Source: Thermoleophilia bacterium UBA2241
Lineage (GTDB): Bacteria; Actinomycetota; Thermoleophilia; UBA2241
NCBI GenBank assembly: GCA_002347645.1
Contig: DDYF01000034.1
Location: forward strand, 6,860-70,859
DNA length: 64,000 nt
Direction of reading: 5' to 3'
Under the pieces are notes generated by a model. That model was not told where the DNA came from. It did no database searches and saw only the letters and a list, made by a program, of their open reading frames with translations. Positions 15,994-23,917 of this stretch are shown here, piece by piece (positions within the stretch are counted from its first letter, which is position 1; each line of letters begins with the position of its first letter). The translations under genes and the position numbers were made by a program.

Positions 15994-18438
15994 GTGGCTG
16001 ATCGAGCACCGGAGTCCGTCACGGCCGGCCGTCGTGCAGCGCTCACGGCCTTCTCGCGGGCCCTCGACCGCGAGCTGCACAATCTGCAGGATGCCGACCT
16101 CGACGCGCTGCCGACGCTCGTGTTCCAGCAACTCCACAACCGGCTGCAGTGGGAGGACGACCCGGTCCGCAGCCTCCTTGAGCCGCATGTACGCCGGAGA
16201 CGCTCGAGCGACGCCCGCCCGTGGCTGCGAAGCACGGCCCGGCCGAGCGAGTCGACCGCGCTGAGGCGGACCCTGGCCGGTCACGCGGACGCGGTAGTGG
16301 ATTGCGCCATCACCTCTGACGGTTCCCTGATCGTGTCCGCCTGCAAGGACGGCACGGTGACGTTCTGGGACGCGAGGACGGGAAGGGCGATGACCACACT
16401 GGCCGCTCACGCCGATCTGCTGGAGGCGTGCTCGCTCAGTGCGGATGACGCTCTCGTCGCGACGGCGCGCACGAACGAAGTGAAGGTCTGGGACGTGAGG
16501 ACCGGCCACCTCCTCGTGGCTCTCGGCGGCGACGTATCGAAGCCGTGCGTCTTCAGCCCCGATGGTACGTACTTGCTCACGCGAGTCGGATACTTCGGAC
16601 TTGGCGTCTGGGATGTCGGGTCAGCGGAGCAGCGAGTCACCCTGACCGGTCATAAGGATTTCGTCTGGGCGTGCGCGATCAGCCCGGACTCGTCGTGCGT
16701 CGTCTCCGCCAGCTTCGACAAGACGCTGCGCCTCTGGGACGCGCGCACCGGCGAGGAGCGTGCGGTCCTGCGCGGCCATACTGATTCCGTCGACGACTGC
16801 CTCTTCAGCCCGGATGGATCCTGCGTCGTCTCCGCCGGCCGGGACCACACCGTGAGGATCTGGGGGGTGACGACCGGACGGGAGCAGGCAGTTCTCGAGG
16901 GTCACACGGACGGCGTCACCCGCTGTGCGATCAGTCCCGACGGCTCGATCATCGTCTCGGCGAGCCGGGACAAGACCGTCCGTATCTGGGAGACCGCGAC
17001 CGGCCAAGCAAGATTCATGCTGGAAGGACACGCGGGCCCCGTCACGGCGTGCGCCGTCAGCGGCGACAGCTTGCTCGTCGTCTCGGCGAGTGATGACGGC
17101 ACGGTGAGGACCTGGGACGCGATCACGGGGCAGGCGCGCGCCGTGCTGCTCGGCCACACCGACGCCGTCACGGCGTGCGCCGTCAGCCGTGACGGGAAGC
17201 TGATCGTCTCCGCGAGCCGGGACAAGACCCTCAAAGTGTGGGACGCGGGGGTCACCGAAGGTCCCGAGGCATCCCGCGCTCACGCGGGACCGGCCACGGA
17301 CTGCGCGTTCAGCCCCGACGGATCGTTCGTCCTCTCGGCGGGCCAGGATGGCGCGCTGAAGCTCTGGGACGCGAAGACGGGGCAGGAGCGGGCCACGCTG
17401 CGCGGCCACACCGATGCCGTGACCGCATGCGCTGTGGGCCCCGACGGCACCTCGGTCGTGTCGGCGGGCCGCGACAGGGTCCTGAGGCTCTGGGACGCGA
17501 AGACGGGGCGGCAGCGGGCCACGCTGCGCGGCCACACCGACGCCGTGACCGCCTGCGACTTCAGTCCCGACGGCTCGATCATTGTCTCGGCAAGCGTGGA
17601 CGGGACGCTTGGGGTCTGGGACGCCGAGACGGGGGAGCAGGTGGGCACGTTTCCCGGGCACGCCGATGCGGTCACGTCGTGCGCCTTCAGCCCGGACGGT
17701 TCGTACGTCGCGTCGGGCGGTTACGACGGCGCGGTCAGGCTCTGGGATCCGGCCACCGGCTTGGAACTGGCGAAGCTGGAGACGGGCGGCTTCGGCGATC
17801 GCATCCTGGGTTGCACCGTCAGCCCCGACGGCCGGACCGTCGCGGCATTCCGTCCTCTGACCGTGTGGGATGTTGAGACGGGCGAGCGCCTCGCCTCGCT
17901 CTCCAAGCCCTTGGACGTCGTGACGACATGCGCTTTCAGCCCCGACGGGTCCTTCCTGGTCTCGGGGGAGCGGTTCGGCTACGTCAAGCTCTGGGATGCG
18001 GCCACGTTCGAGGAACGGGCGTCGAACCCTGGCCACCGGGGCACCGTTACCGGGTGCGCGATCGGCCTCGAGGGCGCGTTCATCGTCACCGTGAGCGACG
18101 ACAAGACCGTCAGGCTCTGGGACGGACGGACATGCAAGGAGGTCGTCCGAATCCCCGGCCCCGGTGCCCTCACGTCGTGCGCCCTCAGCCCCCCCGGTGA
18201 TCGCGTGTGCGGCGCCGACGAGGGCGGCAACATCCTCATCTTCGAAGTCATGGGGAGCCTCACCGGCTGCTTGGGACGTGGGCGACACGAAGGAACCACA
18301 CCCTCTCCAGGTCGCACGAGGGACGAGACCGACGTCGGCGTCGAGGCGCAGGTCGCCTGTCTCCACTGCGGCGGGACGAATCCGCGAGGAGCCCGGTGGT
18401 GTCTCGCCTGTGGTCGTGATCTTGCGGACGACGGGTGA
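15994..18438 (+). CDS. WD40 sensor subunit with NACHT-type linker and zinc ribbon (largest)
   Basis: An 814-residue protein starting at GTG 15994. Residues 15-75 hold AFSRALDRELHNLQ, LVFQQLHNRLQWEDD and PWLRSTARPSES, the linker shared with the protein at 9363. About 16 blades follow, several nearly identical to one another (RATLRGHTDAVTAC), and the C-terminus is a zinc ribbon, CLHCG then WCLACGRDLAD. It ends 93 bases before the leader ORF of the DUF4062-NACHT operon on the same strand, making it the most likely sensor partner of that ATPase. No enzymatic domain is present. Confidence 0.86.
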   Translation: MADRAPESVTAGRRAALTAFSRALDRELHNLQDADLDALPTLVFQQLHNRLQWEDDPVRSLLEPHVRRRRSSDARPWLRSTARPSESTALRRTLAGHADAVVDCAITSDGSLIVSACKDGTVTFWDARTGRAMTTLAAHADLLEACSLSADDALVATARTNEVKVWDVRTGHLLVALGGDVSKPCVFSPDGTYLLTRVGYFGLGVWDVGSAEQRVTLTGHKDFVWACAISPDSSCVVSASFDKTLRLWDARTGEERAVLRGHTDSVDDCLFSPDGSCVVSAGRDHTVRIWGVTTGREQAVLEGHTDGVTRCAISPDGSIIVSASRDKTVRIWETATGQARFMLEGHAGPVTACAVSGDSLLVVSASDDGTVRTWDAITGQARAVLLGHTDAVTACAVSRDGKLIVSASRDKTLKVWDAGVTEGPEASRAHAGPATDCAFSPDGSFVLSAGQDGALKLWDAKTGQERATLRGHTDAVTACAVGPDGTSVVSAGRDRVLRLWDAKTGRQRATLRGHTDAVTACDFSPDGSIIVSASVDGTLGVWDAETGEQVGTFPGHADAVTSCAFSPDGSYVASGGYDGAVRLWDPATGLELAKLETGGFGDRILGCTVSPDGRTVAAFRPLTVWDVETGERLASLSKPLDVVTTCAFSPDGSFLVSGERFGYVKLWDAATFEERASNPGHRGTVTGCAIGLEGAFIVTVSDDKTVRLWDGRTCKEVVRIPGPGALTSCALSPPGDRVCGADEGGNILIFEVMGSLTGCLGRGRHEGTTPSPGRTRDETDVGVEAQVACLHCGGTNPRGARWCLACGRDLADDG
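17401..17652 (+). repeat. Near-identical 126-base WD40 repeats
   Basis: Two successive 42-codon units, beginning CGCGGCCACACCGATGCC at 17401 and CGCGGCCACACCGACGCC at 17527, share long identical stretches at the DNA level (for example CTGGGACGCGAAGACGGGGC just before each unit). This is one blade duplicated recently or kept alike by gene conversion within the propeller. Confidence 0.7.
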
Positions 18439-18497
18439 AACGAGACGCCGCGAGCGACATCGAGTGGTGGTCATGCGGGCATCGGCATGCCCCCGTG

Positions 18498-18503
18498 TAG
18501 AAT
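18498..18503 (+). promoter_or_regulatory. Candidate extended -10 box (TAGAAT) for the NACHT operon
   Basis: TGTAGAAT lies 28 bases before the leader ORF at 18532. A small hairpin, GGGCAT-CGGC-ATGCCC (18477-18492), stands just upstream and could weakly terminate the preceding WD40 transcript or bind a regulator. No good -35 is seen. Confidence 0.4.
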
Positions 18504-18531
18504 GCTCCCGACGGAGCGGGGAGGAGCTGCG

Positions 18532-18588
18532 ATGATCGAGCGGTACGCCGTGCGGCCGTGTCTCCTGCGTGCGGACAGGGGCGCCTGA
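18532..18588 (+). CDS. Possible 18-residue leader peptide, coupled to the NACHT gene
   Basis: ATG 18532 is preceded by a strong GGGGAGGAG and encodes MIERYAVRPCLLRADRGA. Its TGA (18586-18588) shares a base with the ATG of the DUF4062 gene. The DUF4062 start itself has only a weak ribosome binding site, so ribosomes may reach it by terminating on this leader. The peptide has no recognised homology; a chance ORF cannot be excluded. Confidence 0.45.
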   Translation: MIERYAVRPCLLRADRGA

Positions 18589-21167
18589 TGCCGCACACCA
18601 CGCGCACGTTTCGGGTCTTCGTCAGCTCCACGTTCAGCGACCTGCGGGCCGAACGTGACGCCCTGCAGGAACACGTCTTCCCCGCCCTCAGCCGGCTCTG
18701 CACCGCGGCGGGCGCCACCTTCCAGCCCATCGACCTGCGCTGGGGCGTGAGCGACGAGGCGGGGCTCGACCAGCAGACCATGACGATCTGCTTGACGGAG
18801 CTCCAGCGCTGCCAGGGCACCGAGCTCAAGCCCAACTTCCTCATCCTGCTCGGTGACCGTTACGGCTGGCTGCCGCTGCCGCCGGAGATCCCGGCCGACG
18901 AGTACAAGCAGATTCTGGCTGCCGTGGACGACCCGGTCGGCAAGGCCAAGCTCGAGCGCTGGTACGGCCGGGAGGACGAGGCCGACGACAACGCCGTGCC
19001 CCCCGTGTACCGTCTCAAGCCGCGGGACCCGCAGGGCGAGTTCGCGGTTGCGGAGGCTTGGGGTCACGAAGAAGCGGGCCTGCGCGTCGTGCTGCTGCGG
19101 GCCCTCGACTCGGTCCCACTCCCCGACGAGGCGCTGGTCAAGTACAAGGCCTCGGCGACCGAACAGGAGATCATCGAGGGCGCGCTCAACGTGCCCGATG
19201 CGGCAGAGCACGTCTTCTGCTTCGCGCGCGAGCTCGACGAACTGCCCGACTCAGTAAGGTCTCTGCCCGAGAAGGACACGGCGCGTGCCTACCGCAACTT
19301 CCGCGACGACGGGTCGCTGGACGATGAAGCCGAACAGGCGCTCGCGGATCTGAGGGCTGCGCTCCGCAAGAAGCTCGGCGATCACTTCGTGTCGTATCCG
19401 GCCGAGTGGACGACGGGCGGCGACGGCACGTCCGGCCCGTCGGCCGGGCACGTCGGGGTCCTCTCGGCGGATCCCGACTGCGACCCGGCAGAGCGCGACC
19501 CGGGCGACGTCGCCGGCTCGTTGTGCCGCGACGTCTACGACGGTCTGGCCGGCGTCATCCGCGGGCAGCTGGCGGCGGCCGGCACGTTGACGGCCGCGGA
19601 GCTCGAGGCCGCCGCCGTGGCCGAGTTCATCCGCGAGCGGACGCGGTTCTTCACGGGTCGCGTCGGTACCCTCGACGGGATCCGCGACTACCTGACGTCG
19701 ACGGGCCGCCAGGCTCTTGCCTTGTGGGGCGGCTCGGGGTCGGGCAAGTCGACGGTGCTCGCCCAAGCCGTGCAGACCGCACTCGGCGACGGGCATCCCG
19801 CCGATGTCAACGTGATCGCCAAGTTCATCGGCGCGACGAGCTCCGCCGACGGCCGCGAGATGCTGGACGACCTCTCCGCCAAGATCGACGCGCTCTACGG
19901 ACAGGGTGCCGCCCCCGGCGGCCGCACGTACGAGGACCTCGTCCAGCAGTTTCCCGACAAGCTGGCCCTCGCGGACGGCGACAAGCCGCTCTGGATCTTC
20001 CTCGACGCGCTCGATCAGCTCTCCGACGCGAACAACGCCCGCAGCCTCGTCTGGCTGCCCGAGAAGGTCCCCGAGAACGTCCACATCGTCGTGAGCACCA
20101 CCCCCGGCGAGTGCCTGGCCAGCTTGCAGCGCAAGCTCGACGAGGACCACGTGGTCGAACTCGGGCCGATGTCGGACGAGGAGGGCGCGCTGCTGCTCGA
20201 CAAGTGGCTCGCCGATGCGCGGCGCGCCCTCTCCCGCGAGCAGCGCGCGGCCGTGCTCGACGCGTTCGCCGGCTGCCGGTTTCCGCTCTACCTGAGGCTG
20301 GCCTTCGAGGAGGCCCGGCGCTGGAGCTCGGGGGCCGGCGTGCAGCCGCTGGCGGCCGACACGCCGGGCCTGATCCGCCAGCTGTTCGAACGGCTCGCCG
20401 ACCCCGCCAGCCACGGTCCCGAACTCGTCGACCGCGTGGTCAGCTTGCTCGCCGCGTCGCGTTATGGCCTGTCCGAGGAGGAGTTGCTCGGCGTGCTGGC
20501 GTGGGACGAGCGCTACTGGGACCATTTCGTGGCGCCGGACGCCTACCACGACCTGCCGCAGACGATGAGGGGCTCGGAGCGCGAGCCTTGGCGGCGGCGC
20601 ATCCCGGTGGCCGTTTGGGCACGCCTTTACAGCGACCTCGAGCCGTACCTCAGCGAGCGCGAGGTCGAGGGCGCCCGCGTGCTCGCCTTCTACCACCGCC
20701 AGCTCGGCGAGGTGGCTTACCTGGACCATCTCGCCGACCGTGAGGCGGGCGACGCCGTACGCACGCGCGTGGCCGAGATCGAAGAGAAGCTGCATAGGGG
20801 TACGTTGCCGGCCAGTGAGGTGCTGGCGGTGCCCCTGAGCGTCACTGGCCGCGAACGGCATCGCCTGCTCGCCGAGTACTTCAAGTGGGCCGCCGACCCG
20901 GCCGGGCCCGACGCCGAGGGTCTCCGCTCCTGGCGGGACGGCACGGCGCGCGGTCTGTCGGAGCTTCCGTACCACCAGGCCAAGGCGCAGTTGTGGGACG
21001 ACGTCTACGAGACCCTGACCGACTTCACGTTCATCGAGAACAAGTGCGCCCGCGTGGGGCGCCTGGAGACCACCGACGAGAAGGGCGAGCCGAAGACCCT
21101 GTTCGCGGGCGCCTTCGCCCTGCAGGAGGACTATGCGACCGCGCTGGCGGACTTCCCTTCGGAGTGA
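18588..21167 (+). CDS. DUF4062-NACHT/STAND ATPase lacking its WD40 domain
   Basis: An 859-residue protein. ATG 18588 is chosen because DUF4062 starts directly after it (RTFRVFVSSTFSDLRAERD). Residues 5-150 are DUF4062 with FQPIDLRWGVSDEAGLDQQT and FLILLGDRYGW. The NACHT P-loop GGSGSGKST is at about 381-389 and Walker B LWIFLDALDQL near 470. A winged-helix/helical region follows (ELPYHQAKAQLWDDVYETLT). The protein stops at LQEDYATALADFPSE. In fused TEP1/NPHP3-like relatives the chain continues there into the linker and WD40 repeats, which here are separate genes. STAND ATPases oligomerise on sensing a ligand; no downstream effector domain is seen in this chain. Confidence 0.85.
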   Translation: MPHTTRTFRVFVSSTFSDLRAERDALQEHVFPALSRLCTAAGATFQPIDLRWGVSDEAGLDQQTMTICLTELQRCQGTELKPNFLILLGDRYGWLPLPPEIPADEYKQILAAVDDPVGKAKLERWYGREDEADDNAVPPVYRLKPRDPQGEFAVAEAWGHEEAGLRVVLLRALDSVPLPDEALVKYKASATEQEIIEGALNVPDAAEHVFCFARELDELPDSVRSLPEKDTARAYRNFRDDGSLDDEAEQALADLRAALRKKLGDHFVSYPAEWTTGGDGTSGPSAGHVGVLSADPDCDPAERDPGDVAGSLCRDVYDGLAGVIRGQLAAAGTLTAAELEAAAVAEFIRERTRFFTGRVGTLDGIRDYLTSTGRQALALWGGSGSGKSTVLAQAVQTALGDGHPADVNVIAKFIGATSSADGREMLDDLSAKIDALYGQGAAPGGRTYEDLVQQFPDKLALADGDKPLWIFLDALDQLSDANNARSLVWLPEKVPENVHIVVSTTPGECLASLQRKLDEDHVVELGPMSDEEGALLLDKWLADARRALSREQRAAVLDAFAGCRFPLYLRLAFEEARRWSSGAGVQPLAADTPGLIRQLFERLADPASHGPELVDRVVSLLAASRYGLSEEELLGVLAWDERYWDHFVAPDAYHDLPQTMRGSEREPWRRRIPVAVWARLYSDLEPYLSEREVEGARVLAFYHRQLGEVAYLDHLADREAGDAVRTRVAEIEEKLHRGTLPASEVLAVPLSVTGRERHRLLAEYFKWAADPAGPDAEGLRSWRDGTARGLSELPYHQAKAQLWDDVYETLTDFTFIENKCARVGRLETTDEKGEPKTLFAGAFALQEDYATALADFPSE

Positions 21168-21204
21168 ATCGACGTGACCGGATGATGCGAGACGGGGGGC
21201 GCTG

Positions 21205-23310
21205 ATGGCTGCTCAGAAGAAGACGGTCGCCGTCGTCGGCGACGTGACGATCGACTGGATGGTGATGAACCCCGGCGGCGCGCCGTCGATGATCGAGTAC
21301 CCCGACATCTGGGGGAGCTACCTGTGCCGCGCCGCGGCGCAGCCGGGCGGAGCGGCGATGCTGGCCGCACTGCTGGAGGCGCTTGTCGCCGGCGACCCTG
21401 CGCTCGCGAAGACGTACCGCGTCACGGGTCCGGCGGTGCCGTCGCGAGCGCTCGCCTCGCCGGCCTACGACGGCCTCAACCTCACGTGGACCTCGTGGGC
21501 CCTGCACCCGCGGAGCCTGGCCGAGAAGAAGGCGTTCGCTTGGCGCATGGTCAGCTTCTGGGGGCAGAGCGGTCCCGAGGGCGCCGGCGACCTCGGGCAG
21601 GTCTACCCGGCGGACGGGTCGGCGCCGGCGATCCTCGCCGTGGACGATTCGCGGCTGGGCTTCCGCGACGCCGAGCAGGTCTGGTCGCGCCTCGTCGAGG
21701 CCCAGGAACCGCCGCGGGCGGTGGTGCTCAAGATGACGGCGCCGCTGACGACCGGCCCGTTGTGGCAGCGGCTTAGCGCGAGCCACGCGGACGCGCTCAC
21801 GGTGGTCGTACCGGTCAACGACCTGCGCAAGGGCAGCGTGCAGGTCGGGAATCCGTTGTCGTGGGAGCGGACGGCGCAGGAGATCGACGTCGCCGTGCGC
21901 TCGACGGGTCTGATCAAGGCCGCGCGAGTCGTCGTCAATCTCGGTCCCGCCGGAGTGATGCTGGTCGAGCGCGACGGCGGGTTCACCCTCGTGTTCGACC
22001 CGCGCGCCCAGGAGGGTGACTGGGAGAAGCAGCACCCCGGGCTGGTCCTGGGCTACGCGACCTGCGTGTCCGCCGCGCTGGTGCTCGACGCCCTGCGCGG
22101 AGGCGACGATCCGTCGCTCCTGCTCGATCAGAGCATCCAGGCCATGCGCGCACTGCACTCAGAGGGATACGACGTGGTCGACGCCGGAGGCGCGCCGATG
22201 AGCGTCGACGACGCCAAGGACGCGCGGCGCGTGCACGGGCTTCGCTTTCCGTACGGGGCGGTCGCGGCTGCCTTTGCCGGCGACCGTCCCGCCGCGTTCG
22301 CCCAGCTTCATCTGCCCGAGGCACCGAAGACCGGGTCCAGCATCCTCGTCCAGTCCTTGGGCGAGCGGGACCTCGCTGCCGTCGCCTGTCAGGCCGCCGT
22401 GGCGGGACCCGAGAGCCTGCCCTCAGGCATCCCCGTCGAGGCCGTCGGCAAGTGGTCGTCGGTCGACCGCAGCGAGATCGAGGGCATGCGCGCCGTGCGC
22501 AACATCATGGCCGGCTACATCGCGGACTTCCTGCGCGGCGCGCGCCTCGAGCGCCCGCTCTCCATCGCCGTCTTCGGCCCGCCCGGCGCCGGCAAGTCGT
22601 TCGCCGTCAAGCAGATCGCGAAGGTCCTGCTGCCCGGCAGGCTGGAGACGGTCACCTTCAACCTGTCGCAGTCGCGCTCCGAGGACGAGCTGCCGCAGGC
22701 CTTCCACCAGGTCCGCGACATGGTGCTCAAGCAGGCGCTGCCGCTCGTGTTCTGGGACGAGTTCGATACGCCGTTGGCCGGTGAGCGCCTAGGGTGGCTC
22801 CGCTACTTCCTCGCCCCGATGCAGGACGGGGAGTTCCGCGAGGCCGGGGCGTTCCACCCGGTCGGGCCGGCGATCTTCGTCTTCGCCGGCGGCACGTGCT
22901 CCACGCTCCAGCAGTTCGCCGAGACGCGCGACGAGGAGGCCGAGAAGGCGGCCAAGAAGCCCGACTTCCTGAGCCGGCTCAAGGGCTACGTCAATGTGTT
23001 CGGTCCCAACCCCGTCGGTCCGGACGACGTGGCCTTCATGCTTCGTCGCGCGCTCCTGCTGCGCGGCATGCTCACGGGCAAGGCGCCGCAGCTGTTCCAG
23101 AGAGGCAAGCTCCAGATCGACGACGGTCTGCTGCGCGCCTTCATCGGGATCGATCGCTACCGGAACGGCGCACGGTCCATGGAGGCGATCATCGACACCA
23201 GCGCCCTCGGCGGCAGGCTGCTCTACGAGCGCTCCAGCCTGCCGCCGGAAGGTCAGCTCGCGCTGCAGGTCGACGCGCGCGCGTTCCTGGATCTCATGGA
23301 GCGCGCGTGA
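21205..23310 (+). CDS. PfkB-like domain fused to an AAA+ ATPase
   Basis: A 701-residue protein starting at ATG 21205. Residues 8-320 resemble the PfkB/ribokinase fold: VAVVGDVTIDWMV at the N-terminus, VVVNLGPAGVMLVERDGG in the middle and GLVLGYATCVSAALVLDAL where ribokinases have the GAGD anion hole. That motif is not conserved, so kinase activity is doubtful and nucleotide or sugar sensing is possible. The second half is an AAA+ module with Walker A FGPPGAGKS near residue 458 and Walker B PLVFWDEFDTP near 514, then FVFAGGTCSTLQQF as sensor 1. It is second in the operon. I do not know this fusion from characterised systems. Confidence 0.7.
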   Translation: MAAQKKTVAVVGDVTIDWMVMNPGGAPSMIEYPDIWGSYLCRAAAQPGGAAMLAALLEALVAGDPALAKTYRVTGPAVPSRALASPAYDGLNLTWTSWALHPRSLAEKKAFAWRMVSFWGQSGPEGAGDLGQVYPADGSAPAILAVDDSRLGFRDAEQVWSRLVEAQEPPRAVVLKMTAPLTTGPLWQRLSASHADALTVVVPVNDLRKGSVQVGNPLSWERTAQEIDVAVRSTGLIKAARVVVNLGPAGVMLVERDGGFTLVFDPRAQEGDWEKQHPGLVLGYATCVSAALVLDALRGGDDPSLLLDQSIQAMRALHSEGYDVVDAGGAPMSVDDAKDARRVHGLRFPYGAVAAAFAGDRPAAFAQLHLPEAPKTGSSILVQSLGERDLAAVACQAAVAGPESLPSGIPVEAVGKWSSVDRSEIEGMRAVRNIMAGYIADFLRGARLERPLSIAVFGPPGAGKSFAVKQIAKVLLPGRLETVTFNLSQSRSEDELPQAFHQVRDMVLKQALPLVFWDEFDTPLAGERLGWLRYFLAPMQDGEFREAGAFHPVGPAIFVFAGGTCSTLQQFAETRDEEAEKAAKKPDFLSRLKGYVNVFGPNPVGPDDVAFMLRRALLLRGMLTGKAPQLFQRGKLQIDDGLLRAFIGIDRYRNGARSMEAIIDTSALGGRLLYERSSLPPEGQLALQVDARAFLDLMERA

Positions 23311-23891
23311 GCGTCGCCGATCGGGCGGACAGCGCCCCGGCGCCGGTGCCGGCGGACGGGAAACCGGCGCCGGGCGACGCGCGGGTCATCCGCGTCGGCG
23401 TGACCGGCCACCGGACGTTCGACGACCCCTGTGGGGCGGCGCGTCGCGTGCGCGAGGGCCTGCGCCGCGTGCTCGCCCTGGCCGGCGACGAGGGCGACGG
23501 CGCCCGTGCACGGCTCGAGATGATCTCGGCGCTCGCCGAGGGTGCCGACCGGCTCGTCGCCCGCGAGGCGCTGGCGCTGCCGGGCACGACCCTGTCCGTC
23601 GTGCTGCCGTTCACGGCGGACGACTACGCGCGCGACTTCGAGACAGAGGAGTCGAAGCGGGAGTTCGCCGAGCTCCTCGCAAGGGCGCAGGACGTCGAGG
23701 TGATGCCTGCCACGCCCACGCGTGAGGCCGGCTACGAGATGCAGGGGCGCCGCATCGCCGACCGAAGCGACGTTCTCGTCGCCGTGTGGGACGGCGAGGG
23801 TTCTCGCGGGCAGGGCGGCACGGCGGAGATCGTCGCCTACGCCGCCGAGAATGGCGCCCTGCTGATGTGGGTCAGGGTGCAGCGGCCCTGA
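23307..23891 (+). CDS. SLOG-superfamily nucleotide-sensor-like protein
   Basis: A 194-residue protein whose GTG overlaps the stop of the AAA+ gene. It has VIRVGVTGHRTFDD, LEMISALAEGADRLVARE, LSVVLPFTADDYARDFE and DVLVAVWDGEGSRGQGGTAE. This pattern belongs to the SLOG (DprA/LOG-like Rossmann) group, proposed from comparative genomics to bind nucleotides or nucleotide-derived second messengers in conflict systems. The C-terminal GGTAEIV is the typical phosphate-binding turn. Ligand and activity are not known. Coupling to the genes on both sides implies one complex or pathway. Confidence 0.82.
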   Translation: MSVADRADSAPAPVPADGKPAPGDARVIRVGVTGHRTFDDPCGAARRVREGLRRVLALAGDEGDGARARLEMISALAEGADRLVAREALALPGTTLSVVLPFTADDYARDFETEESKREFAELLARAQDVEVMPATPTREAGYEMQGRRIADRSDVLVAVWDGEGSRGQGGTAEIVAYAAENGALLMWVRVQRP

Positions 23892-23917
23892 GAACGGTGG
23901 GCGACGACGAGGCACAG

